45,020 nucleotides of DNA, taken from Hallerella sp964501065 (lineage in GTDB: Bacteria > Fibrobacterota > Fibrobacteria > Fibrobacterales > Fibrobacteraceae). The DNA lies in contig CAZCRF010000014.1 of the NCBI GenBank assembly GCA_964501065.1, positions 1-45,020 on the forward strand, read 5' to 3'. This document shows, in pieces, positions 33,951 through 43,473 of the stretch. A program made the position numbers and the translations under genes. Numbering within the stretch: the first letter of the stretch is position 1; each line of letters starts with the position of its first letter. The notes below the pieces were generated by a model. That model was not told the DNA's origin. It ran no database searches and saw only the letters and a program-made list of their open reading frames with translations.

Positions 33951-36014
33951 CTAATTTGAAGCTTTTTCCTGTCGGGAAATTTTTTCGTCGAGTTCTTCCG
34001 AGAGCTTGCCGCCGCTCTCGATGTCCTTCAAAAGCCATTCGGCATCGGAGGAAAGTCCGCTTTTCGGGTATTTCTGCAAAAATTCCCGGAAGAGCCTTTG
34101 GGAAAGGGAATCGTTCTTCAAATTTTCCCGGAGGATGAACGCCCGATTGAAAAGGGCCTTTTCCGCTTGGGGGGAATCCGGCCACAGGGCGATGTAGGCC
34201 GCGAATTGCTTTTCCGCATCGGCGAACCTCTCGCGCTCGGCGTCGATTTGCGCCGTCTTCAAGATGGATTCCGCGTAAAGGGAGTCGTCCCCATCGGCCG
34301 TCAGGGCGTGGACGCGCTGCCAGTTCAGCCAAGCCCCGGAAAGGTTCCGCGCCGCATAAAAGGAGTCCGCCGTCGCCGCAAGCACTGCGGGGGAGAACAT
34401 ATCCTTGCGCGGAAGGTAGGCGGAATCGTAGACTTCGACCGGGTAAGTCTTGTAAAGCTCGCGGCGGTAACGCTCGAACCAATCCCCGGAGAGGCGCTTC
34501 GCCTCCGAAGGGAACACCTTGACTTTTATGGAATCCAAGCAGGCGGTCGCCGCATCGTCCCGTCCGGAAAGCGCATACCGGTAAACGAACTCCCTGTCGG
34601 GAGTCTGGGCGAAAATGCCGAGTTCCCCGACGACCTTTTCAAAGGATGCCCCCGGGAAAAGGACCGGGCCGAACTTGTCGTAAATTTTCCGGAGGGAATC
34701 TTCCGGAGCCAAGAATCCCCTGTCGGAGAGGGCCTTGGCGAACGCCGAGCGGTAGAACGAAATGCGCGTAAAGTCCTTCATCTTCTGGAATTCCGCGCTC
34801 TTGTCGAGTCCGGCGTCCCGGGCAGCCATGGCCTTGAGCTTCCACTTCGAAATCATGAAGACTCGGCGGCGACGGGGATATTCCCTGCGGAAGCGTTCGG
34901 GAATCTCCGCGCGGAAGCTCTCCGCATCCTTTTCCGTGACCAGCGGACGGCCGCCGACAGTCGACAGGACGTAACCGGAATCGAGGGACAATTCGGAATC
35001 CTTCGACAGCTTCGCTTCAATCCGCCGCGCGACGCTGTCGAGCGGCGCTCCGTTGAACTCCTCCTTGTGCCCTTCATAGTATGCGGCCACCTCCGGATAG
35101 CGAATCGGCTCCATGCGGAAAGCGTACTTCTCTTGCAAGAGGCTGTCCCCGTTCGCGTTCATCGAATCCAGGAATCTGTTGACGAATCGCGCCGCCAACA
35201 CGGAATCCTGCGTCGCCTTTTCAAAAGTCTCCGGGGAGCGGCGGAGGACGACCTTGAGTGCGAAATAAGAATTTCCGTCCTTCAGAATCCGGGACTCGCC
35301 CACCGCCTGCGGGTTCTCCCCGAACAGGGCTTCCCGGACGACGGCGTTCTTCAACAGCCCGTCCTTCGAATTGGACTTGAACGCCTCCTTCACCACTCCG
35401 TCAATGGAAGAAAGGGAAACCGTCCCCGAACGAAAATCGGCGAGGGCCTTTTGCACGACCTCCGAATCTGCGGAGACGACATAAGCCACTTCCGCTTCAG
35501 AAACCGTCTGGGAGGAGAGCTTTTCCTCTGAATATTTCCGGAAAGCGGCTTCGTTCTTCTTCAGGTAGAGCCTTTGCGCCACCTTGGCGCGACAATCGGA
35601 CAAGGCTGTGCAGGAGTCTGCGGCGAAGGCGTTCTTTTCCGCGTCGAAGAACTTCCGGAGAGCCGCCTCCGAAAAGCCCAAATTCTGCGCCATGAAATAC
35701 TCGTCGTAGAAGCGCGCCAAAAAACGGTCTTCGAGTTCCGACATCCGCTTCTCGATATTCGCCGAATCCCCTCCGATTTTCTTCGCCTCTTGGAAAATCA
35801 AGCGGGACTCGATCAGGTTCTCCAGGGCGGCAGCCCCTTGGCCGGGCTCAGCATACGGCTTCGGCGTGGAGCGCTTCAAGAAATCCACGTCCGATTGGTG
35901 GATGTTTTCATTTCCCACCTTGGCGACGATTTTGTCCGGGAGAACCTCCTCGGAACAGGCGAACAAAAAGGGAATGGCCAGAAGGAGCGAGAGGGGTTTC
36001 CGATACGTTTTCAT
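33951..36014 (-). CDS. SurA-like lipoprotein with tetratricopeptide-type C-terminus
   Basis: About 687 aa. The lipobox LFACS sits at about residues 16-20 after MKTYRKPLSLLLAIPF. The mature start DKIVAKVGNENIHQSDVDFL resembles the N-terminal chaperone segment of SurA/PpiD/PrsA. No convincing parvulin catalytic core is seen in the middle, which is long and helical. The last ~150 residues contain TPR-like helices (FYAARNLSGAWLNWQRVHAL, AEKQFAAYIALWPDSPQAEKALF, LFREFLQKYPKSGLSSDAEWLL). It is probably a periplasmic lipid-anchored chaperone for exported or outer-membrane proteins. It lies 12 bases after the STAS gene and likely shares that operon. Start ATG 36014 is chosen over 36026, which would put extra residues before the signal sequence. 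Confidence 0.75.
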   Translation of the reverse strand: MKTYRKPLSLLLAIPFLFACSEEVLPDKIVAKVGNENIHQSDVDFLKRSTPKPYAEPGQGAAALENLIESRLIFQEAKKIGGDSANIEKRMSELEDRFLARFYDEYFMAQNLGFSEAALRKFFDAEKNAFAADSCTALSDCRAKVAQRLYLKKNEAAFRKYSEEKLSSQTVSEAEVAYVVSADSEVVQKALADFRSGTVSLSSIDGVVKEAFKSNSKDGLLKNAVVREALFGENPQAVGESRILKDGNSYFALKVVLRRSPETFEKATQDSVLAARFVNRFLDSMNANGDSLLQEKYAFRMEPIRYPEVAAYYEGHKEEFNGAPLDSVARRIEAKLSKDSELSLDSGYVLSTVGGRPLVTEKDAESFRAEIPERFRREYPRRRRVFMISKWKLKAMAARDAGLDKSAEFQKMKDFTRISFYRSAFAKALSDRGFLAPEDSLRKIYDKFGPVLFPGASFEKVVGELGIFAQTPDREFVYRYALSGRDDAATACLDSIKVKVFPSEAKRLSGDWFERYRRELYKTYPVEVYDSAYLPRKDMFSPAVLAATADSFYAARNLSGAWLNWQRVHALTADGDDSLYAESILKTAQIDAERERFADAEKQFAAYIALWPDSPQAEKALFNRAFILRENLKNDSLSQRLFREFLQKYPKSGLSSDAEWLLKDIESGGKLSEELDEKISRQEKASN

Positions 36015-36026
36015 GCAAATTTCCAA

Positions 36027-36377
36027 TCAATGAAGGGACGCCAGGGCGTCTTCGAGGGTCTTGTGAATTTCAAGGAGCTGATCCGCCCCGATGATTTCGA
36101 TGATTTCGAGAACATTTTCGTTCACGTTCGCCACCTTGAACACCCCGCCCGCCTCGTGGAACTTCTTGTTCACGAAGAGAAGCGCGCCTAGCCCCGTGCT
36201 GTTGATGTAACGCAGGCGGGAAAAGTCCGCGACAAGGATTGTCACGTTTTCCGAGAGCAGGGCGACCATCCGGTTGGAAGTCTCTTCGGCGTTCGTCGAA
36301 TCCAAATCCCCGACAAAGCGCAACAGGCGCGCCCGGGGAAAATTTTCAATCGTTTCGATGTTCAAAATCTCGCTCAT
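36027..36377 (-). CDS. STAS-domain anti-sigma-factor antagonist-like protein
   Basis: A 116-aa single STAS domain, as in SpoIIAA/RsbV. The loop RYINSTGLGALLFVNKKF (about 57-74) contains the conserved Ser that a partner kinase phosphorylates, followed by the usual Thr-Gly-Leu-Gly. It overlaps the STAS-HATPase fusion gene by ATGA, so a kinase/antagonist pair is made together. In known partner switches the unphosphorylated form sequesters the kinase or anti-sigma factor and frees a target. The target here is not in the window, nor is a PP2C phosphatase. Confidence 0.88.
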   Translation of the reverse strand: MSEILNIETIENFPRARLLRFVGDLDSTNAEETSNRMVALLSENVTILVADFSRLRYINSTGLGALLFVNKKFHEAGGVFKVANVNENVLEIIEIIGADQLLEIHKTLEDALASLH

Positions 36378-37159
36378 GGCTTTTCCCTCTTTCTGACAAT
36401 TTCCACTTCGACCTTTTCCCCGTCCACCCGGCAGTTCACCCGCGAAGAAAGCTTCTTGACCAAGGCGATGCCGCGGCCCCGGAGCGATCCCGGATCCACC
36501 CGGGGATGTTCGTAACTCTGCACCAATCGGCTCTTTTCCTCCCCCGAAAGGGCGTCGCTCCGGTTGGAAACGGAAAGCCTGGCCTCCCGTCTATCAAAAT
36601 CCAGTTTCACTTCGAAGATTCCGTCGGAAGGACGCCCGTGTTCAATGGCGTTGTTCGAAAGCTCGTCTACGATGGTCTCCATGACGAACGCATCTTTATG
36701 GCCATAGCCCTTGCTTTCCAAAAGGCCGGCAATCAGACGTCGCGTCGGCGGAACGGCGCGAATTTCCGCGGGAAGCGTCAAGCGGACGCTCCGCGAAGCC
36801 CCCTTGAATTCCCAACGGAAATGATTCAAAAAGTCGGACTTGTCCAAATACGACGGGATGGCCAAATCCACACCCATCAGCTGCAATTTCTCCGACAATT
36901 CCCGACTGGCCGAAAAGAGAGAGACGCTGCCGTGCATATGGATCACCCGGGAACGGAGCCCCATGATGACGCCCACGGCGGGAGAGCTCAAGAAATCCAC
37001 GCGAGAAAGGTCCACCGCCCAATGCGACGCGCCCTTTTGCCTGTGCTCTTCGAGAACGGCCGTGATTTGCGGCACCAAGTCGAGTCCGATTTCACCGGAA
37101 AGGTGGAGAATCGTGACATCCGGCTCTTCACGGAGGACTTCTAGCGAAACCTGCTTCAT
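36374..37159 (-). CDS. STAS-HATPase fusion, RsbW-like serine kinase/anti-sigma factor
   Basis: A 261-aa protein. Residues 1-105 form a STAS domain with LSRVDFLSSPAVGVIMGL at the place of the phospho-Ser loop; a Pro-Ala replaces Thr-Gly, so it may not be switched normally. Residues about 125-258 form a GHKL kinase domain: N-box ETIVDELSNNAIEHG, a G1-like segment around LSGEEKS and the glycine lid GRGIALVKKLSS. Fusion of an antagonist-type domain to its kinase in one chain is uncommon. It overlaps the genes on both sides by four bases. A role in surface or growth control by partner switching is plausible. Confidence 0.83.
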   Translation of the reverse strand: MKQVSLEVLREEPDVTILHLSGEIGLDLVPQITAVLEEHRQKGASHWAVDLSRVDFLSSPAVGVIMGLRSRVIHMHGSVSLFSASRELSEKLQLMGVDLAIPSYLDKSDFLNHFRWEFKGASRSVRLTLPAEIRAVPPTRRLIAGLLESKGYGHKDAFVMETIVDELSNNAIEHGRPSDGIFEVKLDFDRREARLSVSNRSDALSGEEKSRLVQSYEHPRVDPGSLRGRGIALVKKLSSRVNCRVDGEKVEVEIVRKREKP

Positions 37160-37428
37160 AAAGCTTTCCCGGCGACGTTCCTCCCTTCCGCATCCAAGGC
37201 GGAAAGGACGACCGATTCATCTTGTTTGCGGATTTCCAACCGGGAAAAGAAACGCCCGGAGCCCGGCGAGTTCCGTTCAAACCAATCCCCGACGGAACTT
37301 TCCACGAGCGAAGCGTCGCTATAGACCCATCCCAAGGCGCAAATGTAATCTGCCACGGCCTTTTCCAGGGAAGGGCGAAAATCCGAATCTTCCGAAACGG
37401 CCAAATGGACGGTTTGAACTTTTTGCAT
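37156..37428 (-). CDS. Unknown 90-aa protein heading the partner-switch operon
   Basis: ATG 37428 begins MQKVQTVHLAVSED, and the gene overlaps the STAS-HATPase gene by ATGA. The pattern strand-helix-helix (RPSLEKAVADYICALGW, then ASLVESSVGDWFERN) followed by strands vaguely recalls the first part of an RsbW-type HATPase domain, but no ATP-binding box is present. It could be a degenerate kinase, a regulator of the fusion protein, or something new. A TATATT box at 37442-37437 lies 8 bases before the ATG and no ribosome site is clear, suggesting a leaderless message. Confidence 0.6.
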   Translation of the reverse strand: MQKVQTVHLAVSEDSDFRPSLEKAVADYICALGWVYSDASLVESSVGDWFERNSPGSGRFFSRLEIRKQDESVVLSALDAEGRNVAGKAL

Positions 37429-37624
37429 ACCCCCACAATATAGATAGATTTGAGTCCGCGTTCCCTTATTTTTTGCGTCTCTGTCGAAAGATTCCGGCGA
37501 AAGCGATGCTCTCTCGGATGACCGGCAAGCTCCATCCCCGAATTTTGCCCAAGGCTTCAAAGCGCGGATGCACCCGGACCATCGACGAGGGCGAAGCCCC
37601 AAATTTCTAGCTATATTGCACCTT
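37429..37624. promoter_or_regulatory. Divergent promoter region between partner-switch operon and tamBA
   Basis: Two TATATT boxes point outward: 37442-37437 (minus) for the 90-aa gene and 37612-37617 (plus) for tamB. Each ends 7-8 bases before a start codon. No convincing -35 boxes, operator repeats or genes are visible between them. Confidence 0.45.
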
Positions 37625-40600
37625 GTGAAACGGTTTAAACCCGCTCTCGCCATTGGCGTCGTCGCCGTATTCGTGGGCAGCCTGCTGGCTTTGGCCTGGC
37701 TGGGTTTTTATTTTGTGAACCGTTATCTGGATTCTCCGCATTCCTACGGGAATGTTTCCGTCGTTCCCCATGGGCATCGCTCCCGAGGACTTCTCGAACA
37801 CGGTTGGGATTCCATCCGCGTCGAAGGCCCGGGCTTCAAGACCCGCATCCAAAGCCCCCGCGTCACCGCCAGGCTGACCCTTTCGCCGAAGGAGGATTTC
37901 GTCCGCGTCGAAGCGGGCGGCATCCGGGCGGAGATAGACCCTTCGAAAATTCCCAAGTCCGCGGATACAGCTGCATTTTCCGTCCCCGACGTACACTTGC
38001 CGCTTGGCGTCCGCGCCCAGATTCTCGAAGCGGAAATCGCCGTCGCCCATGCGGGTTCTTGGAGAGTGGATTCCATCGGCCTCGAATCCACGGGCGACCA
38101 GGCTCTCTCGCTCTCCTTCCAAAACGCCAGAGGCTCCCATTTGGGGAAGAGCGTCTCCGGGGATGCCGGACTTTCATGGCGCGGGGAGTTCCTGTCCGCA
38201 AACGCCCACGTCACCGCCGAGGACGATTCCCTCTCCCTCTCCCTGAACGCCCCCAGGGAATCCCCGGGGAATCTTTCGGGAACCCTTGAAGCCAAGGCGA
38301 AAGACCCGAACCTCTGGGCTCTCGGGAAAATTCCGAAGCCGCTGACCGTCAAAAATTCCCGCGTCCGGGCGAACTTCAGCGCACAAGCGGGAACGGGAAA
38401 ATTCTCCTTCGACGCGAACGTCCGGGCGGACATCGGCAAAATCTGGCCATTGCCGCGTCTCCGCGCAAACCTGGACATCAGCGGCAACGAGAAGTTGAAG
38501 TTCAACGTCCGGGGAAGGCTCTCGGGGAAGAAACGCGGCCAGGAGATTTCCCTGAAAGGTTCCGTCGACAAGGATTTGCAGGGGACGCTCGACGTCGGGG
38601 TTCGCGGAATCGAAGCCCTCTTCGGCCCGGAAATGCAACCGCTCGACGGAAAATTCCACGTGAAAAAGACCTCCGAGGATTTTTTGACGGCGCACGCCGT
38701 GACCCGGGCCGGCTCCATCGTCGACGCGAAGATTTCCGGCCTTTCGAAGGGAAGGAAATTCCGAATAGACTACACGGGGGACATCGCCGAGGACGAACCG
38801 TGGGCCGTCCGCTGGAGCGGGGACAACCTGAAATTCGGATGCCGCCCACAGGTCGTGGGGAATTTCGAAGACGGCAAGATGCATGCGGACGTCTCCATCG
38901 CTCCCGTCAAATACGCCTACTTCATGTCGGCGGAATCCCTCTTCACGTCGCTCACTCTGGACAAGCGCGGGATAGACTTCGAACGCGGATTCATCCGGGC
39001 AAAAAAAGACGACTTCACCTTCACCGGGGACGTCAAATGGGAAGATTCCATCCCGCACACCTCGTGGGAAGTCCACCAATCGGACGACGGCTACGCCAAG
39101 GCTTTCATCTCGTTTGAAAAGAGGCTCGAAAGCGAAGCGCATTCCGTCGTCATCGCGAACATCCCGTTCGCCGACACGAACATCTTCCGCGGATTCACGG
39201 GGACCGTCTCCGGCACGTTCCGGGAAGATTTCAACACCTACACGGGGGAACTCGACGCCACGGGGGAGACGCAAATCGCGCAAACATTCATCCAGAGCGA
39301 ATTCAAGGCGCACAACACGCGGGACAGCCTGGTGCTCGACCACGCGGCCATCACTGCCGGGAAGAACGCCATCGAAATAGAAGCTTCCGCTCTCCTGAAA
39401 TACGATTCCGTCCAAGGCAAATTCACCCAAATCCAATTGGCGGACATCTGGGCCTCCACGGAGAAGTTCGACATCCCCCTGCTGCTCGCCCCCTATGAAA
39501 AATCCCCCCTTTCAAACGGCATCTTCAGCGGCAGCGTCTCCTTTCGAAAGGGGTCGGGCGTCCAGGGTTCCCTCCAATTCACCGACCTCGCCCTCAAGAA
39601 CGTCTCGCACGAATTCTTCTCCATCCCGAAGCTCGACGTCTTCGCCGAAAAGGAAAAAATGCAGATTTCGGGGACGGTCCAAGCGGGACAGGGACTGTGG
39701 AACGGAGACCTGCAAATCGACATCAACGGACTTTTGAACCCCGTCCACCGCATTTTCGCCTACTTCACGACTCCCGTCGGCGGAACGTTCTGGCTAGACG
39801 GCACGATCGACTCCACGTTCAAGTGGATGGGGAAGGCGCAACTTTCCGGAGCTTGGTTCTTGCCCGCGAATCTAGGGGAAATCTCCTACACCGATTTCAA
39901 GGCGGACGCAAGCGGCGACCTGAAGTTTCCCATCGACAGCCTGAAGCTCTCCTTCGAATCCGATTCCACGGCCATCGACACGAAGCGCGGATTCCCCATC
40001 TTGCCCATTTCCTTCTCCGGGAACTTTGAAAACGGCGTTTTCCGAATCCCCTCGGCAAAGCTCGAAAACCAGCGGGGGGAATTCATCGAAGCCGACGCCA
40101 GCTACGATTTGAAGAACAAAAAGCTCGGGAGCGTCCACGTCGGAACGGAAAGGTTCTCCCTGGTCTGGAACCAGATTCACGAGGTGGCCTTCAGCCGCGT
40201 CTCCGGGCTGTTCGAAGATTCCGAGAAGGAGTTCACCCTGCGCCTGAACTTGGACAGCGTCGCCTACCGCCTGAACAAGCCCGACTGGGGGCGTGCCGAC
40301 GCTTCCGCCCACGGGACGGCCGTTCTGCACCTGCCGCACGCCGTCGACGGGAGTTTCGCCAATTCCTCCGTCGAAGCGAACATCCTCATCGACCGCGCCC
40401 TTTACAAGAATGAATTCTCCGTCGATTTGGGCTTCGGGAGCCTTTCCAAGATTTCCGCGACCCTCTCGAATTTCTTCACGCGCATCCGCAGGACAAAGGT
40501 CACCGTCCGGAAGACAGCCGCGAAGTCGAGACCGGTAAACCTGTCCATCCACGTCAGCGATTCCGGGAAGGACTCGGTGGCCGTCGTGACCAATCTGGCG

Positions 40601-41488
40601 AACTTCCCCCTCACGGCCGACCTCTGGATTCTCGGGACTTCGGACCACCCTCTCTTGCGCGGGGACATCAACAATTCCGGCGGCGGGACAATCGGGCTCG
40701 AGAAACTTTTCCAGTTCGACCTGGAGACCTTCGCCGTATCGTTCGCCGACGTTCCGTGGAACCGCGGAACGGTCAACATTTCGAGCGTACAGAACTTGCC
40801 CTACTGCAAAACGAGCGACAACCGGGAAAGCGACGAGACGTGCCCCGTCCACTTGGACATTTTGGGTTCCATCGTCGCCCCGAAGCCCGTGCCGAGCGCG
40901 AACTGCGGCGTCGACGACTCCCCCGCTTCGCTCTATTACAGCGTACTCCTCGGCTGCATTTCCGACGAGGAGACTTCGACAATCGACAGGAACAAGGTCG
41001 CGGGCAAGCTCATCGGGAGCGTCCTCACGTCCACGGCGAACAAGACCCTCGGCGGAGAATACGTGGGCGACATCGACATGAAGTTCAAGCTCTTCAACGA
41101 GGAGACGATTGCCGAAAAGGATTCCTCCTACCTGATGATTCCCATCTCCCTCGACCGCTGGGTCAAGGATCTGAGCCTCGTCTTCGGCTACAAGCAGGAC
41201 CAGAGCGAGACGCCGACCTACGACCGCGCGCTAGAAGCGGGCCTCACCTACATCATCCCGGCCTTCACCGAAGAGGACAAGACGAAGAACCCGGAGCATT
41301 ACAACTCCCAACTCGACTTCAGCGCGAACCTGGTGCAGAAGAACTACATCACGACCTCCGACGAGGACGAGAGCCGCCTCGAAAAGAACGTCGGCTTCAA
41401 CTACCGCTACCAGTTCTGGTCTCCCTGCCTCCTCGGAATCGGAAAATGCGCGGACAAGTCCAAACAGGCGAAGGAGAGCTCCCGATGA
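37625..41488 (+). CDS. tamB: TamB-like translocation and assembly module protein
   Basis: A 1287-aa inner-membrane-anchored protein. A single N-terminal transmembrane helix (PALAIGVVAVFVGSLLALAWLGFYF) is followed by a very long beta-rich region of AsmA/TamB type, with repeated short strands such as GNLSGTLEAKA, FDANVRADIGK and VQAGQGLWNGDLQID. The C-terminal part contains cysteine-bearing loops (NLPYCKTSD, DETCPVHL, NCGVDDS, LLGCISDE) and ends near SPCLLGIGKC. TamB proteins form a periplasm-spanning groove for lipids or for insertion of outer-membrane proteins, together with TamA, which is encoded next with ATGA overlap. The start is taken as GTG 37625, 7 bases after a TATATT box; the frame is open a little further upstream. 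Family call rests on architecture and context. Confidence 0.8.
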   Translation: MKRFKPALAIGVVAVFVGSLLALAWLGFYFVNRYLDSPHSYGNVSVVPHGHRSRGLLEHGWDSIRVEGPGFKTRIQSPRVTARLTLSPKEDFVRVEAGGIRAEIDPSKIPKSADTAAFSVPDVHLPLGVRAQILEAEIAVAHAGSWRVDSIGLESTGDQALSLSFQNARGSHLGKSVSGDAGLSWRGEFLSANAHVTAEDDSLSLSLNAPRESPGNLSGTLEAKAKDPNLWALGKIPKPLTVKNSRVRANFSAQAGTGKFSFDANVRADIGKIWPLPRLRANLDISGNEKLKFNVRGRLSGKKRGQEISLKGSVDKDLQGTLDVGVRGIEALFGPEMQPLDGKFHVKKTSEDFLTAHAVTRAGSIVDAKISGLSKGRKFRIDYTGDIAEDEPWAVRWSGDNLKFGCRPQVVGNFEDGKMHADVSIAPVKYAYFMSAESLFTSLTLDKRGIDFERGFIRAKKDDFTFTGDVKWEDSIPHTSWEVHQSDDGYAKAFISFEKRLESEAHSVVIANIPFADTNIFRGFTGTVSGTFREDFNTYTGELDATGETQIAQTFIQSEFKAHNTRDSLVLDHAAITAGKNAIEIEASALLKYDSVQGKFTQIQLADIWASTEKFDIPLLLAPYEKSPLSNGIFSGSVSFRKGSGVQGSLQFTDLALKNVSHEFFSIPKLDVFAEKEKMQISGTVQAGQGLWNGDLQIDINGLLNPVHRIFAYFTTPVGGTFWLDGTIDSTFKWMGKAQLSGAWFLPANLGEISYTDFKADASGDLKFPIDSLKLSFESDSTAIDTKRGFPILPISFSGNFENGVFRIPSAKLENQRGEFIEADASYDLKNKKLGSVHVGTERFSLVWNQIHEVAFSRVSGLFEDSEKEFTLRLNLDSVAYRLNKPDWGRADASAHGTAVLHLPHAVDGSFANSSVEANILIDRALYKNEFSVDLGFGSLSKISATLSNFFTRIRRTKVTVRKTAAKSRPVNLSIHVSDSGKDSVAVVTNLANFPLTADLWILGTSDHPLLRGDINNSGGGTIGLEKLFQFDLETFAVSFADVPWNRGTVNISSVQNLPYCKTSDNRESDETCPVHLDILGSIVAPKPVPSANCGVDDSPASLYYSVLLGCISDEETSTIDRNKVAGKLIGSVLTSTANKTLGGEYVGDIDMKFKLFNEETIAEKDSSYLMIPISLDRWVKDLSLVFGYKQDQSETPTYDRALEAGLTYIIPAFTEEDKTKNPEHYNSQLDFSANLVQKNYITTSDEDESRLEKNVGFNYRYQFWSPCLLGIGKCADKSKQAKESSR

Positions 41489-43386
41489 AGCGGATTCTCG
41501 CCCTCCTCCTCTGCCTCCTTTCCGGGCTGCTCGCCGCAGAACCCGCGGATTCCGTTGAGACTCCCGTCAAAAACCCGTGGAAGGTCTCGTTCATCGGAAA
41601 CAGGCTCTATTCGGACGAGCAACTGGCCGTGGAACTCGACATCCCCGAGGAATTCGGCATCGTCGACACGACCCGGCAAGACTTCTTGATGCGCGTCGCC
41701 CGGACAAACTTGGAACTGCTCTACTATTCCGCCGGCTATTTCAGCATTTCCGTCCAAATGGAGATACTCCGCCATCACACGGACCCGACGGATTCCGTCC
41801 CCTACACGCTCTACCGCTTCCGCTTGGACGAGGGCGAACTTTACCGATTCAGCGAAATCAAGATTGAACGGGATTCCGCCTCCGACAGCATTCCCCTGAA
41901 AGGCCTCCGCTTCAAACCGGGAGACGCCTACGACCCGACGATCATTTCGGACGACGTCCAGCAAATCCAGGTGCTCTACCGCGAAAACGGCTACTTGCAC
42001 GTACGGGCGGATTACCTGGAATACCTGGACACTTTGAACCATCAGGTCAGCGTGGAAATTTACGTGGAGCCGGGGAAACAGGTCCGCATGGGGAACTTCT
42101 CGAGCGAAACGAAAAAGCCGTCGAACATCGCGAAACTCGACACGAACGACACGGCGGGACTTTCCGACACGGCTTGGTTGAACGGACTCTGGCGCATTCC
42201 CAAGGGCGAAGTCATCAACGGGAAAACCTACGCGGCGTTCCGGACGAAGCTCCTTTCGACGCAAATATTCTCCTCCATCCACTTGGACGATTCCCCCCGC
42301 AGCGACAGCCTTTCCGACATCCGCTTCAGCGCGGTCGAACGCATGCCCGGTGAAGCCCGCTACTCCGTCTTTTTCGAAGAAGTTTACGGATTCGGGGCGT
42401 CCGCAGTCGTCAAGCACAAGAACTTTTTCGGGCGATTCCACGAAGGCTCCGCGAGCTTGCTCGTCGCGCAGAACAAGCAGGAACTCACCTTGGGATATGC
42501 GAACCCCCTCCTCTTCGGGACGCGCTTCAACTTCATCCCGACGGCCATCCGCTTCGACGACCACATCAGCCTGAACCACGAAAAGACTTCCCCTCCCGCC
42601 TACCCAGACAGTTTGGAAGAACGCTACGAAGTCATCAACCGCGGGGACTTGACCTTCGGCTTTTCCAAGAACATCCGGTTCCGCGCGTCTCTCGACACGC
42701 GCTTCGTACAAAAGAACGAGCTGCGCCTTTTCAAAGTGAAGGGCGAAACCACCGTCTCCTTCGATTTCACCGACGACTACTTCAACCCGACCAAAGGCCT
42801 CCGCTTCGCGCCGAAGCTAGGCGCCGGGGCGAACTTCACGGGGAACATCCGCGATCCGCAGATGGAGGGGAATCCTTACACTTACGGGGAAATCGTCGGC
42901 ACGGGCTACCTTCCGATTGCGGGACCGTTCCTTTCCGCAGCGAGCATCAGCTACGGCAGATTCTTCGACAAGGCCATGGAAGACGACGCCCGCATCTTTT
43001 ACCAGGGCGGTTCCCGTACAGTCCGCGGCTACCGATTCCGCAGCATCTATCCGGGATTCACGACGACGGACGACGACGGAGAAGAGGTCATCCACACGGG
43101 ACTCTCCCCCGAATACCTGAGGCTCAACGGGGAGCTGCGCATCAACTCCCCGTTCGAAGCGACCAGAAACTGGCAACTCGTCGAATTCTTCGACTGGACG
43201 AAAGTCTCCGACAAGGACGCCTCTTACAAGGGGAAGACCCGCGCGGCATTCGGCACGGGCCTCCGCTACAAGTGGCAGTTCCTCACGATCCGATTGGACT
43301 ACACCTTCAAAAAGGACTTCTCCGACTGGAATCCGGAATCGTTCGCGTTCGGGCGCATCAACTTCGACCTTTCCCAGGCTTTTTGA
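41485..43386 (+). CDS. tamA: TamA/BamA-family outer-membrane assembly protein
   Basis: A 633-aa Omp85 protein with signal peptide MKRILALLLCLLSGLLA-AE. POTRA-like domains occupy about 25-270 (WKVSFIGNRLYSDEQL, YRFSEIKIERD, GLRFKPGDAYDP, LYRENGYLHVRADY). The C-terminal 16-strand barrel (about 290-633) includes VSFDFTDDYFNPTKGLRF and the lid-lock motif GGSRTVRGYRF, in which Arg-Gly-Tyr takes the place of the VRGF/Y signature. It ends with Phe, as outer-membrane barrels do. AAGGAG precedes the ATG and translation is coupled to tamB. It probably inserts or translocates outer-membrane proteins or autotransporter-like substrates with TamB. Confidence 0.92.
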   Translation: MKRILALLLCLLSGLLAAEPADSVETPVKNPWKVSFIGNRLYSDEQLAVELDIPEEFGIVDTTRQDFLMRVARTNLELLYYSAGYFSISVQMEILRHHTDPTDSVPYTLYRFRLDEGELYRFSEIKIERDSASDSIPLKGLRFKPGDAYDPTIISDDVQQIQVLYRENGYLHVRADYLEYLDTLNHQVSVEIYVEPGKQVRMGNFSSETKKPSNIAKLDTNDTAGLSDTAWLNGLWRIPKGEVINGKTYAAFRTKLLSTQIFSSIHLDDSPRSDSLSDIRFSAVERMPGEARYSVFFEEVYGFGASAVVKHKNFFGRFHEGSASLLVAQNKQELTLGYANPLLFGTRFNFIPTAIRFDDHISLNHEKTSPPAYPDSLEERYEVINRGDLTFGFSKNIRFRASLDTRFVQKNELRLFKVKGETTVSFDFTDDYFNPTKGLRFAPKLGAGANFTGNIRDPQMEGNPYTYGEIVGTGYLPIAGPFLSAASISYGRFFDKAMEDDARIFYQGGSRTVRGYRFRSIYPGFTTTDDDGEEVIHTGLSPEYLRLNGELRINSPFEATRNWQLVEFFDWTKVSDKDASYKGKTRAAFGTGLRYKWQFLTIRLDYTFKKDFSDWNPESFAFGRINFDLSQAF

Positions 43387-43473
43387 CGCCTCCGGATTCA
43401 TCCGCCGCCTCCCGGTGCGTCCGCCAAGAGTTTTTGTCAATTTTTGGCAATTTCGAGAATTATATTCTTTTTT

